Assembly: GCF_010725885.1 (NCBI RefSeq)
Contig: NZ_AP022600.1
Coordinates: 2,728,001 to 2,792,000 of the forward strand
Length of the DNA stretch: 64,000 nt
Source of the DNA: Mycolicibacterium tokaiense
GTDB taxonomy: Bacteria; Actinomycetota; Actinomycetes; Mycobacteriales; Mycobacteriaceae
Reading direction: 5' to 3'
The notes beneath the pieces were generated by a model. The model did no database searches and was not told where the DNA came from. It was given only the letters and a program-made list of their open reading frames with translations. Below are positions 19,407 through 30,642 of the stretch, in pieces; position 1 is the first letter of the stretch, and the number at the start of each line of letters is the position of its first letter. Position numbers and translations under genes: made by a program.

Positions 19407-19424
19407 GCGGTTACCGTTCTCGCT

Positions 19425-21029
19425 GTGAACTGGAGCCTGGTCCGTGCTGTCACCGCCACCGCCGCCCTGATGCTGGTCGCCGGCTGCGCCGAGCCATCGC
19501 AGCCGGCCGCCCCCAGCACGTCCGCGGCGCCGCCCACCAGCACCGAGCAACTGCCGCCTCCGCTGGTGCCCGCGATGCCACTGCCGGACAACGCCGTCGA
19601 CAACGCCGTCGGTCAGCTGGACCGCATCGTCGATGAACTGATGACGTCGTCCGGGGTGCCAGGGCTGGCGGTGGCTGTGGTGCGCGGGGGAGAAACGCTG
19701 TACGCCAAGGGTTTCGGAGTCAAGGACAACCGGGCCGGTGACACGCCGGAGAACGCCGTGGACGCCGACACCGTGTTCCAGCTGGCGTCGCTGTCCAAAC
19801 CGGTGGGCGCCACCGTCGTCGCGCACCAGGTCTCGCAGAAAGCCATCGGCTGGGACTCCCGGATCGTGGACGCCCTGCCGTGGTTCTCCCTCGCCGATCC
19901 GGCGGCGACGGGCCAACTCACCGTCGGTGACCTGTACTCGCACCGCTCCGGGCTGCCCGACCACGCCGGCGACAAGCTCGAGGATCTGGGCTTCGACCGG
20001 CGCCAGGTGCTCGACAGGCTGCGGGAACTGCCACTGGACCCGTTCCGGATCTCCTATGCCTACACCAACTTCGGGCTCACCGCCGCCGCCGAGGCGGTGG
20101 CGGTCAGTGCGGGCAAGAGCTGGGAGGACCTCTCCGCCGAGGTGCTCTATGAGCCGCTGGGGATGACGTCGACCAGCTCGCGGTTCGCCGACTACCAGGC
20201 CCGGCCGGACAAGGCGCTGGCCCACCTCGCGATCGACGGCGGCTATCAGCCGCTGCACGAGCGCAACGCCGACGCCCAGGCCCCCGCGGGCGGCGTCAGC
20301 TCGTCGGTGAACGACATGACCCGCTGGCTGACCATGGTGCTGGGCAACGGCACCGTGGACGGCACGCAGATCGCCACCCCCGAGGCGTTGCTGCCCGCCC
20401 TGACCCCGCAGATCGTGTCCAGCCCGCCGTCGCAGCCGGCCGAGCGAACGGGGTTCTACGGGTACGGCTTCAACCTCGGCACCACATCGGCGGCCCGCAC
20501 CCAGCTCAGCCACTCCGGTGCCTTCGAGACCGGTGCCGCCAGCAACGTCGTGATCCTGCCCTCCGCCGACGTCGGGATCGTCGCGCTGTCCAACGCCACC
20601 CCGACCGGACTCGTGGAGACCATCACCGCGGAGTTCGCCGATCTGGTCCAGTTCGGTGAGGTCCGGGAGGACTGGCGAAGCCTCTACGGCGCGGCGTTCG
20701 CGCAGATGGCCGCGCCCGTGGGTGAACTGGTGGGACAGACGCCTCCGTCCAGCCCGGCGCCGGCCCCGCCGCTGGCAGAGTTGGCGGGGACCTACACCAA
20801 CCCCTACTGGGGGCCCGCCACCGTCACCGAATCCGGCGGCACGCTGGGCCTCGCGCTCGGCCCCAAGGGTGAGGTGTGGCCGCTGAAGCACTGGGACGGA
20901 AACGTTTTCACGTTCGAGTTCTTCTCGGAGAACTTCCCGCCCGGCAGTGTCTCCAAGGCCACCTTCACCGGTGACCGTCTGATACTCGAATACTTCGACG
21001 ACGAAGGGATGGGGACGTTCCTGCGATGA
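19425..21029 (+). CDS. Serine beta-lactamase-like lipoprotein hydrolase (Rv0907-like)
   Basis: A 534-residue secreted class C beta-lactamase/esterase-fold protein. The signal peptide ends in a VAGC lipobox at about residue 19, followed by a proline/threonine-rich linker. Catalytic motifs are SLSK (SxxK), YTN (the YxN element) and HSG late in the domain. A C-terminal beta domain of about 100 residues resembles DUF3471. Start GTG 19425 follows TACCGT (19412-19417) by 7 bases, a leaderless layout. The stop overlaps the ctpE ATG. It could be a cell-wall esterase or peptidase. Confidence 0.85.
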   Translation: MNWSLVRAVTATAALMLVAGCAEPSQPAAPSTSAAPPTSTEQLPPPLVPAMPLPDNAVDNAVGQLDRIVDELMTSSGVPGLAVAVVRGGETLYAKGFGVKDNRAGDTPENAVDADTVFQLASLSKPVGATVVAHQVSQKAIGWDSRIVDALPWFSLADPAATGQLTVGDLYSHRSGLPDHAGDKLEDLGFDRRQVLDRLRELPLDPFRISYAYTNFGLTAAAEAVAVSAGKSWEDLSAEVLYEPLGMTSTSSRFADYQARPDKALAHLAIDGGYQPLHERNADAQAPAGGVSSSVNDMTRWLTMVLGNGTVDGTQIATPEALLPALTPQIVSSPPSQPAERTGFYGYGFNLGTTSAARTQLSHSGAFETGAASNVVILPSADVGIVALSNATPTGLVETITAEFADLVQFGEVREDWRSLYGAAFAQMAAPVGELVGQTPPSSPAPAPPLAELAGTYTNPYWGPATVTESGGTLGLALGPKGEVWPLKHWDGNVFTFEFFSENFPPGSVSKATFTGDRLILEYFDDEGMGTFLR

Positions 21030-23404
21030 TCGACGCAGCAGCAGGTCTCACCGATGAGGAGGTGGCCCAGCGGGTCGCGGCCGGCCACACCAACGACGTG
21101 CCCACCCGGGCGGCGCGCAGCGTCTCGGAGATCATCCGCGGCAACGTGCTGACCCGGATCAACGCGATCCTGGGCGTGTTGTTCTTGATCGTCCTGGCCA
21201 CCGGATCGCTGATCAACGGGCTGTTCGGACTGCTGATCGTCGCCAACAGCGGCATCGGGATCATCCAGGAACTGCGGGCCAAGAAGACGCTCGACGCGCT
21301 GGCCATCGTGGGCCAGGCCAAGCCGACGGTGCGCCGCCGGTCGGGCACCGCTGCCCTGGCGCCCAATCAGGTGGTGCTCGACGACATCATCGAACTGGGT
21401 CCCGGTGACCAGATCGTGGTCGACGGGCAGGTGGTCGAGGAGAGCAACCTCGAAGTCGACGAGTCGCTGCTGACCGGGGAAGCCGACCCGATCGCCAAAG
21501 ACACCGGCGACGCGGTGATGTCGGGCAGTTTTGTGGTCGCCGGCTCCGGGGCCTACCGCGCCACCAAGGTGGGCCGCGAGGCCTACGCCGCGAAACTGGC
21601 CGAGGAAGCCAGCAAGTTCACCCTGGTGAAATCAGAGTTGCGCAGCGGCATCAACACCATCCTGCGCTTCATCACCTATCTGCTGTGGCCGGCGGGCGCG
21701 TTGATCATCTACACCCAACTGTTCACCACCGACGCCGGATGGCGGGAGTCGGTGCTGCGCATGGTCGGCGCGCTGGTGCCGATGGTGCCCGAAGGGCTGG
21801 TGCTGATGACCTCCATCGCCTTTGCGGTGGGGGTGGTGCGGCTGGGCCGGCGACAGTGTCTGGTCAACGAGCTGCCCGCCATCGAGGGCCTGGCCCGCGT
21901 CGACGTGGTGTGCGCCGACAAGACGGGCACGCTGACCGAGAACGGCATGCGGCTCGCGGAGGTCAAACCCTTGGACGGCCAGGATGTCTCGGCAGCGCTG
22001 GGCTGTCTGGCCCACCACGACGCCCGTCCTAACGCCAGCATGCTCGCCATCGCCGAGGCCTACCCACAGCCGGCGGGCTGGACGGCCACCGCCTCCGCGC
22101 CCTTCAAGTCGGCCACCAAGTGGAGCGGCACCTCCTTCGACGGTCACGGCAACTGGGTGATCGGTGCGCCGGACGTGCTGCTGGACCCGTCGTCGCCCGA
22201 GGCCGCCGACGCCGAGCGCATCGGGTCCCGAGGGCTGCGGGTGCTGCTGCTGGGGACCTGCGAGCAGCGGGTCGACGCCGCCGATGCCCCGGGGCAGGTC
22301 ACGCCGGCAGCGCTGGTGGTGTTGGAGCAGAAGGTGCGCCCCGATGCCCGCGAGACGCTGGAGTACTTCGCCGAGCAGAAGGTCTCGGTGAAGGTGATCT
22401 CCGGCGACAACGCGGTGTCGGTGGGTGCGGTGGCCGGATCGCTGGGCCTGCAGGGTCAGACCATGGACGCCCGCCGGCTGCCCGCGGAGACCGGGCAGCT
22501 GGCCGAGGCGCTGGAGGAGTACACCACCTTCGGCCGGGTGCGCCCCGACCAGAAGCGGTCCATGGTGCACGCCCTGCAGTCGCGCGGGCACAACGTGGCG
22601 ATGACCGGCGACGGTGTCAACGACGTGCTGGCGCTCAAGGATGCCGACATCGGCGTGGCGATGGGTTCGGGCAGCCCGGCCTCGCGCGCCGTCGCGCAGA
22701 TCGTGCTGTTGGACAACAAGTTCGCCACGCTGCCGTACGTGGTCGCCGAGGGCCGTCGGGTGATCGGCAACATCGAACGGGTCTCCAACCTGTTCCTCAC
22801 CAAGACGGTGTACTCGGTGCTGCTGGCCCTGCTGGTCGGCATCGCCGGCCTCGGGTCCAAGCTGTTCGGCAGCGACCCGCTGTTGTTCCCGTTCCAGCCC
22901 ATCCACGTCACTATCGCCGCGTGGTTCACCATCGGTATCCCGGCCTTCGTGCTGTCGCTGGCACCCAATACCGAGCGGGCCCACACCGGCTTCGTGCGCC
23001 GGGTGATGGTGGCGGCGCTGCCGACGGGCCTGGTGGTCGGCATCGCCACGTTCGTCTCCTACCTGCTGGCCTATGAAGGTCAGGACGCCCCGGTCCAGGT
23101 GCAGACCCAGGCGTCGACGGCGGCACTGATCACGCTGCTGGTCTCGGCGGTGTGGGTGCTGGCCTGCGTGGCCCGGCCCTACGAGTGGTGGCGGGTGGCG
23201 CTGGTCGCGGCCTCCGGGCTGGCCTACGTGGTGATCTTCGCCATCCCGCTGGCCAGGGAGAAGTTCATGCTGGACCCCTCCAACCCGGAGGTGACGTCCA
23301 CAGCGCTGGTCATCGGCGCCATCGCGGCGCTGGCAATCGAGATGCTGTGGTGGTTGCAGGGCAGAATTCTGGGTGAGAAACGCCATTTCTGGCGGGTAGG
23401 TTGA
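21026..23404 (+). CDS. ctpE: P-type cation-transporting ATPase CtpE
   Basis: A 792-residue P-type ATPase matching M. tuberculosis Rv0908; the M. smegmatis homologue is reported to take up calcium. Seen: actuator motif LTGEADP, helix 4 PMVPEGL, phosphorylation motif DKTGTLT with D298, and hinge motif [21 protein letters not shown] (split here across adjacent lines of sequence). About ten transmembrane helices are expected, with the C-terminal set clear after residue 580. The ATG overlaps the lipoprotein stop by 4 bases. Confidence 0.92.
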   Translation: MIDAAAGLTDEEVAQRVAAGHTNDVPTRAARSVSEIIRGNVLTRINAILGVLFLIVLATGSLINGLFGLLIVANSGIGIIQELRAKKTLDALAIVGQAKPTVRRRSGTAALAPNQVVLDDIIELGPGDQIVVDGQVVEESNLEVDESLLTGEADPIAKDTGDAVMSGSFVVAGSGAYRATKVGREAYAAKLAEEASKFTLVKSELRSGINTILRFITYLLWPAGALIIYTQLFTTDAGWRESVLRMVGALVPMVPEGLVLMTSIAFAVGVVRLGRRQCLVNELPAIEGLARVDVVCADKTGTLTENGMRLAEVKPLDGQDVSAALGCLAHHDARPNASMLAIAEAYPQPAGWTATASAPFKSATKWSGTSFDGHGNWVIGAPDVLLDPSSPEAADAERIGSRGLRVLLLGTCEQRVDAADAPGQVTPAALVVLEQKVRPDARETLEYFAEQKVSVKVISGDNAVSVGAVAGSLGLQGQTMDARRLPAETGQLAEALEEYTTFGRVRPDQKRSMVHALQSRGHNVAMTGDGVNDVLALKDADIGVAMGSGSPASRAVAQIVLLDNKFATLPYVVAEGRRVIGNIERVSNLFLTKTVYSVLLALLVGIAGLGSKLFGSDPLLFPFQPIHVTIAAWFTIGIPAFVLSLAPNTERAHTGFVRRVMVAALPTGLVVGIATFVSYLLAYEGQDAPVQVQTQASTAALITLLVSAVWVLACVARPYEWWRVALVAASGLAYVVIFAIPLAREKFMLDPSNPEVTSTALVIGAIAALAIEMLWWLQGRILGEKRHFWRVG

Positions 23405-23409
23405 ACACC

Positions 23410-23694
23410 ATGGGATTCCTCGACAAGGCCCTGAAGACGGGCAAAGACCTGTTGGGCAAGAATGCCGACAAGGTGGACAAGGTCATCGACAAGGCCGGCG
23501 ACCTGGTGGACAAGAAGACCCAGGGCAAGTACGCCGGCACCGTCGACAAGGTGCAGGAGCAGGCCAAAAAGGCGGTCAAGGAGCAGGGCGCCCGCCAGAC
23601 TCCGCCGCCGGCCACACCACCGGTGACGCCGCCGGCCGCACCGCCGCCCCAGACACCCCCGGCCGCACCGCAGACACCCCCGGGCCAGCACTGA
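23410..23694 (+). CDS. Rv0909-like putative antitoxin with proline-rich tail
   Basis: A 94-residue protein. Residues 1-60 are a lysine/aspartate-rich amphipathic helix region (GFLDKALKTGKDLLGKNADK, then repeated VDKV/DKAGD units) matching M. tuberculosis Rv0909, annotated as an antitoxin. The last 30 residues are a Pro/Ala/Thr tail that the short Rv0909 lacks as far as I recall. ATG 23410 is preferred to the in-frame TTG 23401 because GGGTAGG lies about 9 bases upstream. The partner gene starts 3 bases after the stop. Confidence 0.75.
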   Translation: MGFLDKALKTGKDLLGKNADKVDKVIDKAGDLVDKKTQGKYAGTVDKVQEQAKKAVKEQGARQTPPPATPPVTPPAAPPPQTPPAAPQTPPGQH

Positions 23695-23697
23695 TCC

Positions 23698-24135
23698 ATG
23701 GCCAAACTGTCCGTATCGGTCGACGTACCGCTGTCGCCCGAGCAGGCCTGGGAGTGCGCCTCCGACCTGTCCCGCTACAAGGAGTGGCTGTCGATCCACC
23801 GGGTGTGGCGCAGCCCCATTCCCGACACGCTGGAGAAGGGCACCGCCCTGGACTCCATCGTCGAGGTGATGGGCATGATGAACCGGGTCAGCTGGACCAT
23901 CGTGCACTTCAAACCGCCGGAGTCCATGACGCTCAACGGCGTCGGCCGCGGCGGGGTGAAGGTCAAGCTCATCGGCAAGGTCCGTCCGGCCGAAGACGGG
24001 GCGCAGGTGCAGTTCGACATCCACCTCGGGGGCCCGGCACTGTTCGGACCCATCGGAATGCTGGTGGCCGGGGCGCTGAAGAACGACATCGCCGAGTCGC
24101 TGCAGCGGTTCAAGGCGGTGTTCACCGCGGCCTGA
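23698..24135 (+). CDS. SRPBCC-fold Rv0910-like putative toxin
   Basis: A 145-residue START/polyketide-cyclase fold protein with the N-terminal LSVSVDVPLSPEQAWECASD and a C-terminal amphipathic helix (KNDIAESLQRFK). It matches M. tuberculosis Rv0910, listed as the toxin partner of Rv0909, although the SRPBCC fold usually binds lipids or hydrophobic ligands. The two genes are separated by 3 bases and follow ctpE as in M. tuberculosis. Toxicity is inferred from annotation only. It ends directly against the convergent sensor kinase gene. Confidence 0.8.
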   Translation: MAKLSVSVDVPLSPEQAWECASDLSRYKEWLSIHRVWRSPIPDTLEKGTALDSIVEVMGMMNRVSWTIVHFKPPESMTLNGVGRGGVKVKLIGKVRPAEDGAQVQFDIHLGGPALFGPIGMLVAGALKNDIAESLQRFKAVFTAA

Positions 24136-26356
<2,221 letters not shown>

Positions 26357-26392
26357 GCACCCACAGTAGTGCCGGGGCGACTGGGACAAGAA

Positions 26393-26406
26393 GGGACTTA
26401 AGTCCC
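26393..26406. promoter_or_regulatory. Perfect DosR/DevR box
   Basis: GGGACTTAAGTCCC is an exact palindrome and matches the DosR core consensus GGGACTWWAGTCCC at every position. It lies between the divergent devR-like gene (centre about 43 bases before its GTG) and the mini-phosphoketolase gene (60 bases before its ATG). The spacing on the devR side is the usual -42 class if that transcript is leaderless. Confidence 0.88.
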
Positions 26407-26465
26407 ATCCGGTGATGCCGCGAGCACCCTGGCTCCGGTGCGCTGACCAGGGCAGTCTCGTCGCC

Positions 26466-27245
26466 ATGACCGATCTGTACGAAACCACGCTCGACCGGGT
26501 GGACGCCTGGTGGCGGGCGGCGAACCATGTGGCGGCCGGACTGCCCGGCGGAACGCGGGCGGGAGTGGCCGCCGTGACGCTCACCTACGCCCACCTCAAC
26601 CGGGTGATCGTGCGCAGGCAGCAGCGCATCCGGTTCGTGCTCGGCGTGCGCGACGGTATGGCCGCACTCGACGCGGTGGCGCGACTGGAGGGCACCCGTG
26701 CCGGTGACCCGCCCACCGGCGGGTTCGCCCCCACCGGCGGGCGTTCCTACGCACTGGCCTATGCGGTGGGCATGGCGCTGGACGAACCGGGGCTGACCGT
26801 GGCGGCGCTGGTCGACGAGGACGAGGCCGTCAGCGCCTGGCAGGCCCGCTCGCTGCACGACCCCCTGATCGACGGGGCGGTGCTGCCCATCCTCTACCAG
26901 CCGAGCATGACCGCCGACCAGGTGCGCGCCGAGTTCCGGGCCCGCGGCTGGGAACCCGTCGAGATCGGCTTCGGCATCGGCCCGGCGGACACCGATGAGC
27001 TGCACCGGTGCTTCGCCGCCGCCCTCTACCTCGCGCTGGACCAGATCGCCGCGCTCACCGCTGCCGCGGCGGCGAAACAGACAGTGCGCCAGGTGCGGTG
27101 GCCGATGCTGGTACTGCGCGTTCCTGCCGGCTGGCCGCCCGCTGACGTGATCCCGGTGGACTGGTTCGACACCGACGGCCGGTTGATCGCCGAGGTGGCC
27201 CGGGCGGCACCGACCGGCGATCTGCGAATGAGCGCCGACTGGTGA
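26466..27245 (+). CDS. Miniature phosphoketolase-like protein (degenerate N-terminal domain)
   Basis: A 259-residue protein aligning along the N-terminal TPP domain of xylulose/fructose-phosphate phosphoketolase (normally about 790 residues): [44 protein letters not shown], an acidic HRCFAAAL segment and [12 protein letters not shown] near the end. The Mg/TPP motif GDGEAETGP is replaced by [10 protein letters not shown], several loops are deleted, and the second and third domains are missing. It is unlikely to be catalytic by itself; a regulatory or subunit-like role is possible. Divergent from devR across a perfect DosR box, so it is probably hypoxia- or NO-induced (inference). Confidence 0.7.
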   Translation: MTDLYETTLDRVDAWWRAANHVAAGLPGGTRAGVAAVTLTYAHLNRVIVRRQQRIRFVLGVRDGMAALDAVARLEGTRAGDPPTGGFAPTGGRSYALAYAVGMALDEPGLTVAALVDEDEAVSAWQARSLHDPLIDGAVLPILYQPSMTADQVRAEFRARGWEPVEIGFGIGPADTDELHRCFAAALYLALDQIAALTAAAAAKQTVRQVRWPMLVLRVPAGWPPADVIPVDWFDTDGRLIAEVARAAPTGDLRMSADW

Positions 27246-27267
27246 GCTGTCTGCCTATGCTCACCAC

Positions 27268-27651
27268 GTGACTCGATTCCTGCTGCGGCTCGGGGTGTTC
27301 CTGGGCTCTGCGGCGCTCGGACTGCTGGTGGCCGCGTGGCTGGTACGCGGTGTGTCGCTGTCGGTCCTGGGCTTCATCACCGCCGTCGTGATCTTCGCCG
27401 TGGCGCAGGCGGTGCTCGCGCCGTTGCTCACCACACTCGCCAACCGCTATGCGTCGGCTCTGCTGGGCGGCATCGGACTGATCACCACCTTCGCGGCCCT
27501 GCTGGTGGCGACGCTGTTCAGCAACGGGCTGGCGATCCGCGGTGTCGGCTCCTGGATCGCCGCGACGGTGGTGGTGTGGCTGATCACCGCGCTGGCCACC
27601 GTGCTGCTGCCCAAGGTCATCCTCAAAGACGCCAAGACGCCCCCAGCGTGA
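27268..27651 (+). CDS. Four-helix membrane protein (phage_holin_4_2-like)
   Basis: A 127-residue integral membrane protein with four hydrophobic helices of about 20 residues and short polar turns, ending in KVILKDAKTPPA. The fold is often labelled phage holin family (YvlD-type), but nothing else nearby is phage-like. GTG 27268 follows TATGCT by 6 bases, a leaderless start. The stop overlaps the GTG of the amidohydrolase by 4 bases. Function unknown. Confidence 0.7.
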   Translation: MTRFLLRLGVFLGSAALGLLVAAWLVRGVSLSVLGFITAVVIFAVAQAVLAPLLTTLANRYASALLGGIGLITTFAALLVATLFSNGLAIRGVGSWIAATVVVWLITALATVLLPKVILKDAKTPPA

Positions 27652-28526
27652 CCTACACCTGCGCCATCGATGTCACCGCGGTCGAGGCCATCGACATCCA
27701 CACCCACGTCGAGATCGACGGCCACGGGCACACGTCCTATGACGCCGAATTGACCGACGCCACCCGCACCTACTTCAAGATGGGAGACGCCCCGGCGGCG
27801 GGGGTGGACGAGCTGGCCGAGATGTACCGCAGCCAACACGCCGCCGCGGTGGTCTTCACCATCGACGCCGAAACCGCGACCGGGCACCGACCCAACTCCA
27901 TCGAAGACCTGATCGCCGGGGCCGCCCGGCACAACGACGTGCTGATCCCGTTCGGCAGCGTCGACCCGTGGAATCCCGGTGCCGTCAACCGGGTCCGCGA
28001 ACTGGTGCAGCTGGGCGCGCGGGGGTTCAAGTTCCACCCCAGCATGCAGGCATTCGAACCCAACCACCGTCGCTTCTACGGCATCTACGAAGCCATCACC
28101 GAAGCCGGTGTGCCCGCGTTGTTCCACACCGGTCAGACAGGTCTGGGCTCCGGGCTGCCCGGCGGCCACGGCATCAAACTGCGGTACTCCGATCCGATGC
28201 TGCTCGACGACGTGGCCGCCGACTTCCCGGATCTGACCATCGTGATGGCACACCCGGCGGTGCCCTGGGTGGACGCCCAGATCGCGATCGCCGCCCACAA
28301 AGCCAACGTCTACCTGGACCTGTCGGGCTACTCGCCCACGTACTTCCCGCCGCAGCTGGTCAAGGCCATGTCCCGGCAGCTGCAGACGAAGGTGCTGTTC
28401 GGCACCGACTTTCCCTACATCACGCCGGCGCGATGGCGCCGTGACTTCGCGGCGCTGGACCTGGCACCGGAGGTCACCGCCCTGGTCTACAAGGAGAACG
28501 CGGTGCGGGTGCTGGGGCTGCGATGA
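27648..28526 (+). CDS. Amidohydrolase family 2 (ACMSD-like) protein
   Basis: A 292-residue TIM-barrel hydrolase/decarboxylase of the amidohydrolase-2 group. Seen: the AIDIHTHVE metal motif (HxH) near residue 15, GFKFHPSMQ with its histidine, FHTGQTG, MAHPAVPW and a late GTDFPYITP aspartate. These support one divalent metal and reactions such as decarboxylation or hydrolysis of carboxylated rings; the substrate is unknown. The GTG start overlaps the membrane protein stop (GTGA). It closes the insertion that separates the Rv0910 and Rv0911 orthologues. Confidence 0.78.
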   Translation: MTYTCAIDVTAVEAIDIHTHVEIDGHGHTSYDAELTDATRTYFKMGDAPAAGVDELAEMYRSQHAAAVVFTIDAETATGHRPNSIEDLIAGAARHNDVLIPFGSVDPWNPGAVNRVRELVQLGARGFKFHPSMQAFEPNHRRFYGIYEAITEAGVPALFHTGQTGLGSGLPGGHGIKLRYSDPMLLDDVAADFPDLTIVMAHPAVPWVDAQIAIAAHKANVYLDLSGYSPTYFPPQLVKAMSRQLQTKVLFGTDFPYITPARWRRDFAALDLAPEVTALVYKENAVRVLGLR

Positions 28527-28556
28527 GTTTCGCCGAGACCGGCAGTCGGTATCGGC

Positions 28557-29306
28557 ATGACAGCACACTTGGGCGCACCCACCTGGATCGACCTGGCCAC
28601 CTCGGATCTCGAGCGGGCCCAGCACTTCTACGGCGAAGTGTTCGGCTGGACCTTCACCGACGCGGGCCCGGAGTACGGCGGCTACGTCACCGCGACGAAG
28701 GATTCCCGTGTGGTGGCGGGGCTGATGACCAACAACCCGCAGTGGAACTCCCCGGACGGCTGGACCACCTACCTGCACACCCCCGACATCGGTGACACCC
28801 TGGCCAGGATCGCCGACGCGGGTGGCCAGTCGTGCGGCGGCGCCATGGACATTCCCGGCAAGGGCACCATGGCGATGTTCAGCGACGCCACCGGCGCGCT
28901 GACCGGCCTCTGGCAGCCCGGCGGGCACACCGGCTTCGAGGTGACCGGCTCAGCGGGCAGCCCGGCGTGGTTCCAGCTCAGTGCCGGCGATTACCGGCGG
29001 GCGCTGGACTTCTACAGCGCCGTCTTCGGCGTCGACCTCAAGGTCGAGGCGGATACCCCCGAATTCCGTTACACCAACGCCCTTTTCGCAGGAGAGCCGG
29101 GTTTCGGGGTGATGGACGGTTCGGCGTTCCCGGAGCCGTCCCAGTGGACGGTGTTCCTGGCCGCCGACGACGTCGACGCCGCGTGCGACACGGTCACCAC
29201 CCTCGGCGGTGCCGTCGTCCGCGCCGCCGAGGACACGCCCTACGGCAGGCTGGCGGCCGTCCTGGACCCCACCGGCGCGGCCTTCAACCTGTCCTCGCCG
29301 CAGTAG
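28557..29306 (+). CDS. VOC/glyoxalase-fold protein (Rv0911-like)
   Basis: A 249-residue two-module VOC protein. The first module begins TWIDLATSDLERAQHFYGEVFG (in pieces, residues about 9-30), the second AWFQLSAGDYRRALDFYSAV near 137. Length and order match M. tuberculosis Rv0911. It resembles the CFP30B-like protein at 11570-12379 in plan. Metal ligands are not obvious, so a binding or sequestering role is as likely as catalysis. The ATG follows a 30-bp gap from the amidohydrolase. Confidence 0.8.
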   Translation: MTAHLGAPTWIDLATSDLERAQHFYGEVFGWTFTDAGPEYGGYVTATKDSRVVAGLMTNNPQWNSPDGWTTYLHTPDIGDTLARIADAGGQSCGGAMDIPGKGTMAMFSDATGALTGLWQPGGHTGFEVTGSAGSPAWFQLSAGDYRRALDFYSAVFGVDLKVEADTPEFRYTNALFAGEPGFGVMDGSAFPEPSQWTVFLAADDVDAACDTVTTLGGAVVRAAEDTPYGRLAAVLDPTGAAFNLSSPQ

Positions 29307-29315
29307 TCGGCCAAG

Positions 29316-30047
29316 ATGGGACCCATGAGTGGTCCCGCGATCTTCGTCCAGGCAGCCATCAACGGTGCCCGCACCCCCGACCAGCACGCCCACCTCCCGG
29401 TCACCCCCGGGCAGCTGGCCGCCGCCGCAGTGGAGTCGGTGCGAGCCGGCGCGCAGGCGGTGCACATGCATCCCAAGGGGGCCGACGGCAGGGACTCGCT
29501 GGTGCCGGGCACCGTGGCTGCGGCGGTGACCGCGGTGCGCGGTGCGCTGCCCACCACGCCGCTGGGTGTCACCACCGGCTTCTGGGCGCTGCCGGACCCA
29601 CAGCAACGCTGGGACGCCATCGCGGCCTGGGATGTGTTGCCCGACTTCACCTCGCTGAACTGGCACGAGCCCGGCTCACCCGAGCTGGCCGAGCTCATCC
29701 TGTCCAGGGGCATGGGCATCGAGGTGGGGATCTTCCACGCCGAGGCCGCCGCGTCCTGGGCGGCATCCGACATCGCGCAGAAATGTTTGCGGGTGATGAT
29801 CGAACTGCAGGACGAGGACGACGCCGAGTTGGCCGACGAGCTGCTGGATGCGGTGCGCGCCGCCGACTCGCCCGCACAGATCCTGCTGCACGGCCTCAAC
29901 GACAGCTGCTGGCCGCTGCTGCAGCACGCCGGGCGGCGCAACGTCGCGACCCGCATCGGGCTGGAGGACACGCTGGCCCTACCCGACGGCACGGTTGCCG
30001 GGGGCAATGCCGACCTGGTGTCGGCGGCGGTGCGGTTGTTGAGTTAA
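29316..30047 (+). CDS. BKACE-family (DUF849) beta-keto acid cleavage enzyme
   Basis: A 243-residue TIM-barrel protein of the 3-keto-5-aminohexanoate cleavage family, shorter than the usual 270-310. The zinc HxH is VHMHPKGADG; the conserved glutamate occurs in RIGLEDTL near the end. The family condenses a beta-keto acid with acetyl-CoA to acetoacetate and a CoA ester; the substrate here is unknown. ATG 29316 or ATG 29325 may be the start (three residues apart). It overlaps the convergent cupin gene by 4 bases. Confidence 0.75.
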   Translation: MGPMSGPAIFVQAAINGARTPDQHAHLPVTPGQLAAAAVESVRAGAQAVHMHPKGADGRDSLVPGTVAAAVTAVRGALPTTPLGVTTGFWALPDPQQRWDAIAAWDVLPDFTSLNWHEPGSPELAELILSRGMGIEVGIFHAEAAASWAASDIAQKCLRVMIELQDEDDAELADELLDAVRAADSPAQILLHGLNDSCWPLLQHAGRRNVATRIGLEDTLALPDGTVAGGNADLVSAAVRLLS

Positions 30048-30484
30048 GGCGCGTGCAGCGCGAAGTCGGCGAAGTCGAAGCCGGGTACCACCACGCAGCT
30101 GACCAGGCAGGGCTCGTCGTCGCGGGGGATGGCGCGCTGCCAGTGCCCCGGCGGCACCAGCACCTGCGGGTGCTCGCCGGCAGTGATGTCGCTGCCCAAC
30201 AGATGTGTTGTGGCGCTTGATTGTTCAGCGCCGATCTCCAGCAGCAGCGGCCCGCCCCGGTGGTAGAACCAGAGTTCTGCGCTGCGGACGGTGTGCCAGG
30301 CGGACTGCTGACCCGGCATCAGGAGGAACAGGATGGCCGTCCCGGCATCACGTGGGCCGGTGTACTCCGGCGGCAGCGACGACGGGCCGATGGTGAGGTC
30401 GCTGCGCCAGGTCTCACGGAACCAACCCCCTTCCGGATGCGGCGCGAGGTCCAGGTTGCGGGCCCACTCCGGGAGATCGGTCAT
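30044..30484 (-). CDS. Cupin domain protein (cupin_5/DUF985)
   Basis: A 146-residue single-cupin protein. DUF985 landmarks are HPEGGWFRETWRS near residue 16, SAWHTVRSAELWFYHRG in the middle and LVPPGHWQ afterwards. These provide several histidines for a metal site. The biochemical role of the family is not established; some members are sugar-epimerase-like. Divergent from the ABC-F gene, sharing a 56-bp region up to the small upstream frame. Confidence 0.75.
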   Translation of the reverse strand: MTDLPEWARNLDLAPHPEGGWFRETWRSDLTIGPSSLPPEYTGPRDAGTAILFLLMPGQQSAWHTVRSAELWFYHRGGPLLLEIGAEQSSATTHLLGSDITAGEHPQVLVPPGHWQRAIPRDDEPCLVSCVVVPGFDFADFALHAP

Positions 30485-30504
30485 CGGGCCAGCCTAATAT
30501 TCCG

Positions 30505-30533
30505 TTGGCCCACGCCAGGCCCTTGGCTACCGT
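30505..30533 (+). promoter_or_regulatory. Promoter of the ABC-F gene with AT-rich upstream box
   Basis: TTGGCC (30505-30510), a 17-base spacer and TACCGT (30528-30533) form a plausible SigA-type promoter, with ATG 30541 exactly 7 bases later. CTAATATTCC just upstream of the -35 (30494-30503) is AT-rich against the local GC background, the pattern seen at WhiB7-dependent promoters (inference). Confidence 0.5.
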
Positions 30534-30540
30534 GGCGCAC

Positions 30541-30642
30541 ATGATCAGCACCTCCGGTTCTGCGCGCCTTCTGTCAGACCTGCACCGGAGTAGTCATGTC
30601 ACCTTCAGTCGTTCTCACCAACCTCGGGTTTTCCTGGCCTGA
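30541..30642 (+). CDS. Possible leaderless upstream ORF (33 aa) overlapping the ABC-F start
   Basis: ATG 30541 is the predicted transcript start (7 bases after TACCGT) and opens a 33-codon frame (MISTSGSARLLSDLHRSSH...) that ends at TGA 30640-30642, 47 bases inside the ABC-F gene in another frame. Such leader peptides commonly control antibiotic-resistance ABC-F genes through ribosome stalling. Translation of this frame is not proven. Confidence 0.35.
   Translation: MISTSGSARLLSDLHRSSHVTFSRSHQPRVFLA

Noticed and set aside
27268..27651. Holin indicating a prophage remnant
   Set aside because: No other phage-like gene, integrase or attachment repeat is nearby, and this four-helix family is common in chromosomes.
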